Shown one piece after another: positions 16,909 to 25,601 of a DNA stretch of 64,000 bases; the first letter of the stretch is position 1; the number at the start of each line of letters is the position of its first letter. The notes beneath the pieces were generated by a model. That model ran no database searches and had not been told where the DNA came from. It saw only the letters and a program-made list of their open reading frames with translations. Both the position numbers and the translations under genes were made by a program. This stretch comes from Clostridiaceae bacterium (lineage in GTDB: Bacteria; Bacillota; Clostridia; Peptostreptococcales; Peptostreptococcaceae). The stretch is taken from contig CABIVQ010000009.1 of the NCBI GenBank assembly GCA_902362365.1, positions 1 through 64,000 on the forward strand. Reading direction: 5' to 3'.

Positions 16909-18390
16909 CTGTGATTCTCTAACTATTTCATTGTTAAAATTAACTTCAAAACTCATTCCCGTTAATATTGATTTAAAAGAATAATCTAAATTATACATTT
17001 TTAAAATTTGTTGAACTATGTATAATCCTAACCCATTTCCCCCACTACTCTTATTTCTATCAAAATCAACTCTATAAAATGCCTCAAAAATATGTGCTAA
17101 ATGTTCATCTGCAATTGGCTTACAATCATTTTCCATAATAAGCTTTTTATCTTTTATATATATTCTTATTTCCTTTCCTTCATCAGTATAATTTACTGCA
17201 TTAGAAATAATATTAGAAATTACTTTAGTAAATAATTTTTCATCTACTTTAATATTAAAAGACTCTTTTAAATTAACTTTAATATTAATTTTCTTTGACT
17301 TAGCTATTAATTTATATGGTTCTATGTTCTTTTGAACTAAACTACCTAAATCTAATACACTTTCATCTTTTTTATTTATTATATTAAGTTTTGAAGTATC
17401 TAAAATTTCCTGAACCATTTTACTTAATTCACTAACTATATCCTTACATTTTTCTAAATATATATAATGATTTTTATATTTTCCTATATCATATAACATA
17501 TTTTCAATCATTATATTCATACTCATTAGTGGTGTCTTAAGTTCATGTGATGCGCTTCTTAAAAAATCCACCTTTATTTTTTCAGATTCACTTACATTTT
17601 TTATTTCCTCTTCCAATGATACAATTGTATTTAATAAATTATCATATAAACTATTTACATTAGCTGCTAATATTCCTATTTCATCTTCAGTTTCTACCTT
17701 ACAAAAGGCTTCTTTATTTAAATTCTCCATTTTTTTTGTAACATCACAAATTTCTTTTATTGGAGTTGTAATTTTTCTTGCATATATATATGATGCAATA
17801 AGTGCTATAAGCAAGCTTATAAAAATAGAATATGGAAGTATTTTTAATATAACATCTCTTGTTTCTGTAAATGATTCTAAATCCATTACTATTTTAGCAC
17901 TTCCATTTACATCATTGCCTTTTTTAAAGTCCCTACTTTTTATTATTGATAAATTATTTATATTAATATATTGACCGAATCCATCATCACCTATAACTTC
18001 TCTATTTTCATCATTAAAATTTTCTATAATATTTTCACCACTTAAATTAGGAATTATTAAATAGTTTTCTGTAACTTCCTCTTCATTAACATATATATCT
18101 ACTTTATCCAAACCTTGAAATACCTTTTTTTCATCTCCTATAGTAAGTAAAACTTGAATATTATATTTTTCAGCAAAATTCTTTGCTATCTTAAATGATT
18201 CCTCATTATCAGATTTACTTACTTGTTCAATTAAAGCTTCAATAATTTTATCAGCTTCCTTTTGTTTATTATTCACATATACCTTGGGTAATGCTAAATA
18301 AATTAAAACATTTGAAATTAAAATTATTAAACTTATTATCCCCATGGTAAATATATATGTTTTTGAAAATAACTTTAACTTATTCATCAT
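16900..18390 (-). CDS. sensor histidine kinase, large extracellular domain
   Basis: This 496-residue sensor has TM1 near 12-36, an extracellular domain of about 145 residues, TM2 near 182-204, HAMP, then the HisKA motif SASHELKTPLMS (His near 280). The ATPase domain has NAVNYTDEG and GGNGLGLYIV. It overlaps its response regulator gene by 4 bases (ATGA), so the two are translationally coupled. Extracellular sensing plus the neighbouring MacB-type exporter fits a peptide- or envelope-stress response; the ligand is unknown. The cargo position between rlmH-end repeats suggests acquisition as a unit. Confidence 0.88.
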   Translation of the reverse strand: MMNKLKLFSKTYIFTMGIISLIILISNVLIYLALPKVYVNNKQKEADKIIEALIEQVSKSDNEESFKIAKNFAEKYNIQVLLTIGDEKKVFQGLDKVDIYVNEEEVTENYLIIPNLSGENIIENFNDENREVIGDDGFGQYININNLSIIKSRDFKKGNDVNGSAKIVMDLESFTETRDVILKILPYSIFISLLIALIASYIYARKITTPIKEICDVTKKMENLNKEAFCKVETEDEIGILAANVNSLYDNLLNTIVSLEEEIKNVSESEKIKVDFLRSASHELKTPLMSMNIMIENMLYDIGKYKNHYIYLEKCKDIVSELSKMVQEILDTSKLNIINKKDESVLDLGSLVQKNIEPYKLIAKSKKINIKVNLKESFNIKVDEKLFTKVISNIISNAVNYTDEGKEIRIYIKDKKLIMENDCKPIADEHLAHIFEAFYRVDFDRNKSSGGNGLGLYIVQQILKMYNLDYSFKSILTGMSFEVNFNNEIVRESQGY

Positions 18391-19052
18391 TGCTCCTCAA
18401 ATTTATATCCAATTCCCTTAACTGTTACTATACAATCTAATAACAACTTTTTTCTTATATTTTTAATATATACATCAATAACCCTATCATTTGGTGATTC
18501 TTCAATACTCCATAAATTATCTAAGATTTGTGCTCTTGTTAAAACCTTTCCCTCATACTTTAATAATAACTCTATTAATTTTATTTCCTTAGGTTTTAAA
18601 TCTATATTTTCGCCATTCTTTCTTGCTGAGTATCCTTCAAAATCAATTTCTATGTCTCCATAGAACCACTTTTTATTTTCGCTAACTTTTACTCCCCTTC
18701 TAAGAAGTGCTTCTATTATTTTATGTAAAACTATTATTGAAAATGGCTTTGTAATATAATCATCTGCCTTTTCATCAAAACTCATAATTTGGGTATAATC
18801 ATCACTCATTGCTGTTAACATAATTACTGGAACATTGCTTTCTTGTCTAATTTTATTTAAAACAACAAATCCGTTAGCTTTGGGAAGCATTATATCTAAA
18901 ATTACTAAATCAATTTTACTATTCTTAAATAATTCTATTGCTTGCATTCCATCTTCTGCACTTATAACGTTATATCCAACTTCTGATAGATATTCACTTA
19001 CGCCTTCCCTTATTTCTTTTTCATCTTCAACAATTAATATATTAATTTTCAT
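18387..19052 (-). CDS. OmpR-family response regulator
   Basis: The 221-residue protein has a receiver domain with EDE (10-12), phosphoacceptor D in LVILDIMLPKANG (near 54) and Lys in ITKPF (near 103). A C-terminal winged helix follows (LKPKEIKLIELLL, then VIDVYIKNIRKKL). It is the first gene of a two-gene unit with the overlapping histidine kinase. The ATG is preceded by GGAGG at 9 bases. Expected target: the ABC exporter genes downstream. That link rests on gene order only. Confidence 0.88.
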   Translation of the reverse strand: MKINILIVEDEKEIREGVSEYLSEVGYNVISAEDGMQAIELFKNSKIDLVILDIMLPKANGFVVLNKIRQESNVPVIMLTAMSDDYTQIMSFDEKADDYITKPFSIIVLHKIIEALLRRGVKVSENKKWFYGDIEIDFEGYSARKNGENIDLKPKEIKLIELLLKYEGKVLTRAQILDNLWSIEESPNDRVIDVYIKNIRKKLLLDCIVTVKGIGYKFEEQ

Positions 19053-19144
19053 TTATATTTTCCTCCATTTTATATAATATATATCAAAATGAATTTATTT
19101 TATAAATATATAATAACATAAAGATTCAATTATATTATAAATAT

Positions 19145-19175
19145 AAAAGTGCTAATTTCATAAATTAACACTTTT
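19145..19175 (-). terminator. hairpin between Asp-box gene and response regulator
   Basis: AAAAGTG and CACTTTT arms with inner TAATTT/AAATTA pairing; on the minus strand it ends in TTTTA. It could terminate transcription of the gene at 19384-20865. Confidence 0.5.
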
Positions 19176-19326
19176 AACATTAAATTACTAATATTATTTA
19201 TATACCAATTCCACATATAATTTATCACTAAAGTTCTATCTATAAAGGCTTACTTAAATGACAGTATTATCAACCCTCTCCTTCTCAACTCCCTTTATTC
19301 ATTAACCTAATTTCAGTAAAACCTCA

Positions 19327-19340
19327 CTTATTTATGATAC
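19327..19340 (-). repeat. rlmH-end repeat, internal copy (att-like)
   Basis: On the minus strand GTATCATAAATAAG matches the core of the distal copy (14 of 14) and of rlmH (13 of 14). The match to the distal copy extends into GTGA, and the AACAATG that lies a few bases upstream also occurs at the matching position in rlmH. Confidence 0.6.
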
Positions 19341-19383
19341 TGTTCATTGTTATTTATACTAAATTATCAAATTCATAGTACTT

Positions 19384-20865
19384 TTAATTATCACTTGTAA
19401 CCTCTTTTATATATTCCCAAGTTTTACCCTTATCTTCAGAAATATAAAGTAAACTACTATTTCCGTTATAGTCTCCATCTGCACCTTGCTCTATATTTAA
19501 ATACAATTCTCCATCTTTTTCATATGGAACCTTTGGAAAATCAAATGGATTAAATGAAGTACCACTATCTAACTTGACTGATTTATTTTCAAACTCTATC
19601 TTATTAAAAGATTTTCCCCCATCTTCTGTACGATACAGCTCTCCTATACAACCACCATCTCTAGATGCACCTATAAAACCTATATTTTCATCAATAAAAT
19701 ATATTCCCGAAGCCTCTCCAACAGCTCCATTAAAAGGATCCTCATTAAGTACAGACCAATTGTTCCCTGAATCATTACTTTTTTGCAATGAATAGAAAAA
19801 GCTACCTGCTGCCTTATCTTCTACATTTAACTTATATCTAATTCCATCCTTTAAGTAAAACTCATCATTATTATTTGAATTTCCAGTTATAAAATCTAAC
19901 TCCTTCTTATCTTCTTCTAATTTATCTTCCTCTTCTGTATTTAGATAACTAAACCAATAAGAATCTGTTAGCAAATTATATCTAACAGGAGTTATTTGAT
20001 CTTCCATACCTGGTATGTATATAGAAACTGTATAACCAATTAGCTTAGCACTAGCTAAATCAGTCGGTATTTCCTGTTTATTTTTATTAACTAAAACAAT
20101 TCCTTCTCTATTAGACTCCCAATTTCTTTTTCCTTTGTAAAGTAGCCCAAATTCCATCGCATCCCATTTACTAACCGTATCTTTTATAGAAATACAATCA
20201 ACAGTTTCAAATAAAGGATCTAACAGTTTACTATTACTATAATCAGCATTTACAGCACCATTTAATACAAGTTTAATATCTTTTGACTTATCTTTATCAT
20301 AATATATTAAAAAACTTGTATCTTTTCCATATTTATCTTTACCATAGACAAAAGTTTCAAAGTATGTAATAGTCCCATCTTTTTCAAACTTAACACTTAA
20401 ATCATTTGATATGTATAATTTTTTAGGCAATTCAATTTTTTTATTTATATCTTCAAAAATCCCACTTACACCATCTTCATAGATATTATCTTTCTCAAAC
20501 TTAATCTTTCTTTCATTTTTTACTCTTTCAATAACCCATGCAAGCTTCCCACCATAGTTAGTTGCACTTTTATATATTTTTATTCCGTAAAATAAAGTTA
20601 TTATACTGATAATTATAACAGTTATACATACCCATAATTTTGAATTAGGTAATTTTGATTTATATTCTTTAGACTTGCTTAATCTTATTGTATAAAAAAT
20701 AAACATTGCTATAAAAAACACTAAACAAGCCATTACGATATATAAATTATTATTAGATCTCCCATACATACACAAAGTAGTTAGTTCATAACAGAAAACC
20801 CAATATAAAGCTAATATCATAGGGTTACATATAAAGTTCTTAATTATTCTTCTTAAGCTATTCAC
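19384..20865 (-). CDS. membrane-anchored Asp-box (BNR-like) protein of unknown function
   Basis: This 493-residue protein begins with three hydrophobic helices (about 13-33, 42-62, 78-98), followed by about 390 residues predicted outside the membrane. Three Asp-box motifs of the S/T-x-D-x-G-x-x-W/F form occur in the C-terminal third: SNDSGNNW, TEDGGKSF and SEDKGKTW, as in sialidase and Ycf48-like beta-propellers. Catalytic sialidase arginines are not evident, so an enzymatic role is not supported. The start is GTG with GGGGGG ahead. It lies alone inside the putative rlmH island between the internal repeat and the TelA/XpaC genes. Role unknown; protein binding at the cell surface is a guess. 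Confidence 0.7.
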   Translation of the reverse strand: MNSLRRIIKNFICNPMILALYWVFCYELTTLCMYGRSNNNLYIVMACLVFFIAMFIFYTIRLSKSKEYKSKLPNSKLWVCITVIIISIITLFYGIKIYKSATNYGGKLAWVIERVKNERKIKFEKDNIYEDGVSGIFEDINKKIELPKKLYISNDLSVKFEKDGTITYFETFVYGKDKYGKDTSFLIYYDKDKSKDIKLVLNGAVNADYSNSKLLDPLFETVDCISIKDTVSKWDAMEFGLLYKGKRNWESNREGIVLVNKNKQEIPTDLASAKLIGYTVSIYIPGMEDQITPVRYNLLTDSYWFSYLNTEEEDKLEEDKKELDFITGNSNNNDEFYLKDGIRYKLNVEDKAAGSFFYSLQKSNDSGNNWSVLNEDPFNGAVGEASGIYFIDENIGFIGASRDGGCIGELYRTEDGGKSFNKIEFENKSVKLDSGTSFNPFDFPKVPYEKDGELYLNIEQGADGDYNGNSSLLYISEDKGKTWEYIKEVTSDN

Positions 20866-21631
20866 TAATTTTCCCCCCTAATTTATAAATAATAATCTTT
20901 TAAAACTAAAATCCATCTAGCTATAATTTAAGCATTCTTATATAGATTCTACGAAACTATTGAGTAACTAGTCAATATATACATTAAATAATCCATCAGC
21001 CATGTATACTTTTCAGCTTCAATAATTTCCCATATATGAATAATCGGTGGAAAGTAAATCAGTTATAAAATAATAAAGGAGTTGTTTCAAAATGTAATAT
21101 CTTCTATTTATTATGTTTTATACTTATAATATTTTTAATTCTTAAAATTCCCCACATACCGGACTCTATATCCTACCTTATAATACTTGATCTATATAAG
21201 TAACCACTAGGTATTATTGATGTTCCATTTATTAATTCTATATCAAATACATTAATTATATTTAAATCACCTTGAGTTGATATAATTCGTGTAAGCGGAT
21301 CATGCCACCTTGCATTGTTATATATCAACTTGACTTATAATACAAATAATTCAAAGATAACACCTGGTTCTTTTAATTAATTTATAATATACTAATGTAC
21401 ACAAAATAAGCTAGATTAGGTATTATTACCTTATCTAGCTCTATCATTTTTACGCTATAAAGTTTCCAATATTTATTTCAAAGTCATAGTTATAAAAAAT
21501 CCTAGTTTCATTTATTGTTACTTTATTAAAACCTTTATTTGTACTTTTGTATTTAGCATTCATCATCTTCGATCTATGTTCATATTAAATAACTATTTTC
21601 TTGACTTATATTTATATAACTTAAATATATA
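20866..21631. other. gene-poor stretch with a decayed frame
   Basis: This 766-base stretch has no intact gene. On the minus strand 21173-21331 is an open frame of about 52 codons without a start, reading YNNARWHDPLTRIISTQGD and more. It faintly resembles the conserved end of RHS-core repeats (RYYDPxxGRFxxxDP-like). It is best seen as a remnant. No RNA gene or riboswitch was recognised. Confidence 0.4.
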
Positions 21632-22780
21632 CTAATATTTAAAATCTAAAAGCTTATTTTTTAATTGATTTTCAATATTTCTTAATTCTACTTCAGCTTC
21701 CATACGTTTTTGACGTCCTTCTGTTTGTATATTAAGTATTTCATCAAGAGTTGAAATTAATGACTCATTCGTAGCTCTAAGTGTTTCAATATCAACAATT
21801 CCTCTTTCAGACTCTTTTGCAGTTTCTATAGTTGAAGTTTTTAATATTTCTGCATTTTTACGTAAAAGTTCATTTGTCATATCTGTTACTTCTCTTTGAA
21901 CTCTTGCAGCATTAGCAGCGTGAGCAACTCCAAGTGCTAAAACCATTTGATTTTTCCAAAGTGGAATAGTATTTACAATTGTAGATTGTATTTTTTCAGA
22001 CATTAATGAATCATTATTTTGAATTAAACGAATTTGAGGAGCCATTTGTAAAGAAATCATTTTAGTTAATTCTAAATCGTGAATTTTCTTTTCAAATCTA
22101 TTGCAAAGAGCCACAAAATCATTTAATTCTTGGGCATCCTGAGGATTCCCACTATTTCTTGCTTTTTCTTGCAATTTAGGAAGTTCTTCCTTTTCCAGTT
22201 TTTGAAGTTTCTTTTTTCCAGCTAAGATATACATACAAAGCTCTTTAAAATATACTTTATTTATTTCATACATCTTATCTAGCATAGCAATATCTTTTAA
22301 AAGCTGTATTTGATGCATTTCAAGAACATTACACATTTTGCCAATATTGTTATCTACATTTTCATATTTTATTTTCATTTGGGAAATCTTGTCCTTACCT
22401 TTTTTAAAAAAACCTAAAATTCCTTTTTTCTCTTCGGATTCTTCAAAGTTCTTTAATTCATGAACTACACTAGATAGTATTTCCCCAATTTCACCTAAAT
22501 CTTTAGTTTTTACATTATTCAATGCTGACTGTGAAAAATCAGAAATTTTCTTTTGAGCACCTACCCCATATTGTAAAATAGAGTTTGAATTATTTATCTC
22601 TATTTTATCTACAAATTGATCAACCATTTTTTTTTCTTCTTCTGTAAGTTGAACTTCATCAATTATTTCTTTTTCTATTTTTTCTTCTTTTACTTTTACA
22701 TTAAGAACTTCATCTTGGAATGGTTGAAAAGTTAATTCTGGTTTTATATCAATAGACTCTTCTTTAAATTCATCACTCAT
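21632..22780 (-). CDS. TelA-family toxic-anion-resistance-like protein
   Basis: The 382-residue soluble protein belongs by pattern to the TelA/KlaA family: long helical, coiled-coil-rich, with the conserved stretch QIRLIQNNDSLMSEKIQSTI (about 253-272) followed by TIPLWKNQMVLALG (about 275-288). The name comes from tellurite-resistance plasmids; true function is unclear and links to envelope stress or phage defence have been suggested. It follows the XpaC-like gene by 26 bases with GGGAGG upstream, so they form an operon, a pairing common in Firmicutes. Residues 1-60 are acidic and likely disordered. Confidence 0.85.
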   Translation of the reverse strand: MSDEFKEESIDIKPELTFQPFQDEVLNVKVKEEKIEKEIIDEVQLTEEEKKMVDQFVDKIEINNSNSILQYGVGAQKKISDFSQSALNNVKTKDLGEIGEILSSVVHELKNFEESEEKKGILGFFKKGKDKISQMKIKYENVDNNIGKMCNVLEMHQIQLLKDIAMLDKMYEINKVYFKELCMYILAGKKKLQKLEKEELPKLQEKARNSGNPQDAQELNDFVALCNRFEKKIHDLELTKMISLQMAPQIRLIQNNDSLMSEKIQSTIVNTIPLWKNQMVLALGVAHAANAARVQREVTDMTNELLRKNAEILKTSTIETAKESERGIVDIETLRATNESLISTLDEILNIQTEGRQKRMEAEVELRNIENQLKNKLLDFKY

Positions 22781-22806
22781 TTTTATGCCTCCCTTTTATT
22801 TAAAAC

Positions 22807-23949
22807 TTAATTTTTAAAATCATCTTCTGTCAATCCCTCTTGTTTAAATAATGTTTTAAGAACTGAAATATCTGTAGAAATATCTAAAACAACATCTTCA
22901 AATAAATCATCTAATAAATTTTCAAAAGCGTTATTAATAAGATCAATACTCTTTTCAATTTCACTTTTAGCACTTTCTATATTCTCGCCTTGAACTAATT
23001 GATTATTTATATCTTTGTATGAATTAATTAATTTTATAGTAATAGGAAGATAATGATTTATAAATTTATTAACTTCTTGTATCTTTTTAGGATTCTTTTC
23101 AACCTGAATCAGGATTTGGTTTGAAATGTTTCCTAATTTATCTAACTTTATAGCTATTTCTTCTTTATAAAGATCATTTCTTATATTTTTTATTTGTTCA
23201 ATATAATTTCTTCCTATTTTAATTATAGATTCTATTTCTTCTTTTTCCGAATTATATATTTCTTCATTTAATTTTTCATTACTGCTCTCTTTAGCCATTT
23301 GTTGCTTTTTTAAATTTAAATAGTCACTATAGACTTCATCATTTAACATAAAATAAGTTTTCTCTTCATCTATATGCCCTTCTAAGAACATACCTAAGTC
23401 AATCATTTTACTTAGGTCTTTAACAACAAAACTCTCTTTCTCTCTAGCAAATTTTGCCATGTCCTTAATTAAGAAATAGTTATTGTCGTCAATAAATCTT
23501 ACATACTTCTTAAAACGCTTTACTCTTTTTCTTAAAATTATTCCTCTTAATAATAAACCTAAACTTACTGCAAAGAATAAAAATGTAACTCCAAAAATAA
23601 TATTGCTACCTATAATAACAACACCAAATAATATCTTAAATATTAGAAATATTAACACTGAAGAACCATAAATTAAACTTCCACTCGCGCCAAATAATAT
23701 ATAAAGTATTCCTGATATACTTCCAGCTGGTCTTTTACTAATATATGTTGATACATCATTTTTAGCTTTTTTATTTAAATTCATATATTTTTCACTATAT
23801 CCATTAAACCTTGATTTAAATTGATTTAAGGTATCCTCAGCTTTATAGTTAATATCTATTTTCAAATTAGCAAAATCTATTGCTTTAAGGGCATTGCTAA
23901 CTGTAGACATAATTTGATCTTCTAAATTAGAAAAATCCTTTTTATCCAT
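22807..23949 (-). CDS. XpaC-like (5-bromo-4-chloroindolyl phosphate hydrolysis) membrane protein
   Basis: The 380-residue protein has two adjacent TM helices (about 82-105 and 111-135) and a long helical cytosolic C-terminal region with coiled-coil character. This matches the XpaC family, named from a Bacillus locus affecting X-phosphate hydrolysis; the enzymatic name is probably misleading. It is the first gene of the pair with telA, suggesting a membrane partner for TelA. The start has GGAGG 7 bases upstream. It lies next to the rlmH boundary of the putative island. Function unknown. Confidence 0.8.
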   Translation of the reverse strand: MDKKDFSNLEDQIMSTVSNALKAIDFANLKIDINYKAEDTLNQFKSRFNGYSEKYMNLNKKAKNDVSTYISKRPAGSISGILYILFGASGSLIYGSSVLIFLIFKILFGVVIIGSNIIFGVTFLFFAVSLGLLLRGIILRKRVKRFKKYVRFIDDNNYFLIKDMAKFAREKESFVVKDLSKMIDLGMFLEGHIDEEKTYFMLNDEVYSDYLNLKKQQMAKESSNEKLNEEIYNSEKEEIESIIKIGRNYIEQIKNIRNDLYKEEIAIKLDKLGNISNQILIQVEKNPKKIQEVNKFINHYLPITIKLINSYKDINNQLVQGENIESAKSEIEKSIDLINNAFENLLDDLFEDVVLDISTDISVLKTLFKQEGLTEDDFKN

Positions 23950-24137
23950 TATCTTGCCTCCAGATTATTTTTCTTATAATTAACATAAGTCTAGATATAT
24001 ACTATACCGTTATGTTAATATTTTAAGTTTATTATATCCTATAATTTAGCTAATTGTAACTTCTAACTTAAAAGGAATACAATAAATATATTTTATAAAT
24101 ACATTATTACTTATGATACAATACCTCTGATAATAAA

Positions 24138-24176
24138 AATAGCCTTAGGTAAGTCATCTCAATACCTGAGGCTATG
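24138..24176 (-). terminator. terminator after rlmH
   Basis: ATAGCCTCAGGTA pairs with TACCTAAGGCTAT (one mismatch), followed on the minus strand by TTTTTATTAT. It is 8 bases past the rlmH-end repeat. Confidence 0.85.
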
Positions 24177-24183
24177 AACCTGG

Positions 24184-24205
24184 CTTATTTGTGATACGGT
24201 TCTCC
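24184..24205 (-). repeat. rlmH-end repeat, proximal copy (att-like)
   Basis: These bases encode the last residues GEPYHK and stop of RlmH. They are repeated at 14016-14037 (21 of 22) and in part at 19327-19340. Integration at this point leaves RlmH coding intact. Confidence 0.65.
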
Positions 24206-24664
24206 ATTGTTTATTCTATAAGCTCTATACACTTGTTCTAATAATATCAATCTCATTAATTGATGTGGGAATGTCATCTTAGAAAAAGATAACTTATAAT
24301 CAGCTCGACTTAAAACCTCATCCGACAGACCTAATGACCCTCCTATTATAAAGGTAATATGGCTACTTCCTCTAACAGCAAGCTTACTCATAGTATCTGC
24401 TAACTCTTCAGAAGATAGATTTTTACCGTCAATAGCCAGAGCTATAACATAACTATTAGCTTTTACTTTGCTTAAAATCTTCTTTCCTTCTTTATCCTTT
24501 ATCATAAGCATTTCTTTATCACTTAGATTTTCTGGGGCTTTCTCATCATCTAATTCAATAACATCTAATTTACAATACTTAGATAATCTCTTTTTAAATT
24601 CATCTATTCCTAACTTTAAATATTTTTCTTTAATCTTTCCGACACAAACTATATTTATATTCAT
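24185..24664 (-). CDS. rlmH: 23S rRNA pseudouridine-1915 N3-methyltransferase
   Basis: RlmH is a SPOUT-class methyltransferase that modifies pseudouridine 1915 of 23S rRNA with AdoMet. With this start it is 159 residues, exactly the family length. The knot motifs [10 protein letters not shown] (near 103-112) and the conserved C-terminus [19 protein letters not shown] are present. An ATG seven codons upstream was rejected because AAGGTGA precedes the chosen ATG. It follows the walJ-like gene, the usual order in Firmicutes. Its 3' end is duplicated at two places to the left, as at SCC insertion sites. Confidence 0.96.
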   Translation of the reverse strand: MNINIVCVGKIKEKYLKLGIDEFKKRLSKYCKLDVIELDDEKAPENLSDKEMLMIKDKEGKKILSKVKANSYVIALAIDGKNLSSEELADTMSKLAVRGSSHITFIIGGSLGLSDEVLSRADYKLSFSKMTFPHQLMRLILLEQVYRAYRINNGEPYHK

Positions 24665-24719
24665 AAACGTCACCTTATTCTTCAATCTTTATTTTACTTA
24701 AACTTTTGACGCTTCTATA

Positions 24720-25514
24720 CTAAAGCTTATAAACATCTGAAACTTCATTTCTAGATAGTACGTCTAACTTTATATCTTGTCCTACAATTATATTATTTTG
24801 AGCTAATATTCCCTTAGATGTTTCATATGCTAATTCAGGAAAATTATTTTCTTTACTCAAATGAGCTAGTAGTATACGTTCCGTTCCTTCTTTTACAAGC
24901 TCTATACAAAACTTACCTGCATCTTCATTAGATAAATGCCCTTCTTCTGACATTACCCTTCTTTTTAATACATATGGATAACTTCCCATCATCAACATAT
25001 TTGGGTCATAATTAGACTCTAATACTACCAATCTAGACTTATATAAATGCTTTCTTATATTATCAGTTATTTGACCTATATCTGTAGCTATAGATATCTT
25101 ATCATTTGTTCCTGCATAAAAGTTGTATCCTACTGCATCTTCAGAGTCATGTGGTATTGAAAATGGTCTTATAATTAAATCTCCTAATGAGTATGTTTTA
25201 TCATTTTCGAATACTTTCATATTACTGTCTTTTATATCCCCTATTTTATCTTTCATTGAACACCATGTTTTTATATTTGCAAAAATAGGTATATCAAACT
25301 TTCTCGATATTATTCCTGCTCCTTTTATGTGATCTGAGTGTTCATGTGTTATAAATATCCCTTTAATCTTATCTATATCAACTTCTATATCATTTAGACC
25401 TGTAGTTATTCTTTTTCCACTAAGGCCTGCATCAACTAATATATTCGTGTCTTTATATCCTACATAATGACAATTCCCGCTACTTCCACTTCCTATCGAA
25501 CAATATTTTAGCAT
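24720..25514 (-). CDS. WalJ/YycJ-like metallo-beta-lactamase-fold hydrolase
   Basis: The 264-residue cytosolic protein has the metal-binding motif THEHSDH at 56-62 and a further His in IPHDSEDAVGYN (near 137) and HLSKEN (near 220). This is the MBL-fold family of B. subtilis YycJ (WalJ), linked to cell division and DNA-replication coordination, with nuclease activity reported for homologues. In Bacillus it lies near walRK and rlmH; here it directly precedes rlmH, but walRK are not in the window. Start ATG has GAGGTGG upstream. Confidence 0.88.
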   Translation of the reverse strand: MLKYCSIGSGSSGNCHYVGYKDTNILVDAGLSGKRITTGLNDIEVDIDKIKGIFITHEHSDHIKGAGIISRKFDIPIFANIKTWCSMKDKIGDIKDSNMKVFENDKTYSLGDLIIRPFSIPHDSEDAVGYNFYAGTNDKISIATDIGQITDNIRKHLYKSRLVVLESNYDPNMLMMGSYPYVLKRRVMSEEGHLSNEDAGKFCIELVKEGTERILLAHLSKENNFPELAYETSKGILAQNNIIVGQDIKLDVLSRNEVSDVYKL

Positions 25515-25561
25515 TATGCCACCTCTTCTTTATAGTCTCATAGATTATATTATACCAAAAA

Positions 25562-25597
25562 AATAGAGCATTAAATATTTTTTCAATGCTCTATTTT
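25562..25597 (-). terminator. terminator after the M1 peptidase gene
   Basis: AATAGAGCATT pairs with AATGCTCTATT, followed on the minus strand by TTTTTTT. It lies about five bases past the stop codon. Confidence 0.85.
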
Positions 25598-25601
25598 AAA
25601 T

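Larger units (their letters stand above)
19053..19383. other. gene-free stretch with the internal rlmH-end repeat
   Basis: No plausible gene is seen. The stretch holds the promoter region of the response regulator, a hairpin at 19145-19175 and the repeat at 19327-19340. Confidence 0.5.
14016..24205. mobile_element. putative SCC-like island at the rlmH 3' end, recombinase not seen
   Basis: The last 22 bases of rlmH with its stop codon (24184-24205) recur in the same orientation with one mismatch at 14016-14037. A third partial copy (14 core bases, one mismatch) is at 19327-19340. The shared core TATCAyAAATAA is what SCC cassettes duplicate at the rlmH (orfX) end in staphylococci. Cargo between copies: ABC exporter, two-component system, Asp-box membrane protein, TelA/XpaC pair, and long gene-poor gaps with remnants. 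No Ccr-type serine recombinase or other integrase gene is present. Direct observation: the repeats and cargo. Inference: that they are attachment sites. Confidence 0.5.

Noticed and set aside
14016..24205. Ccr serine recombinase, tyrosine integrase or transposase within the island
   Set aside because: None of the readable genes has resolvase, recombinase or DDE motifs; the only candidates are short remnants that cannot be assigned.
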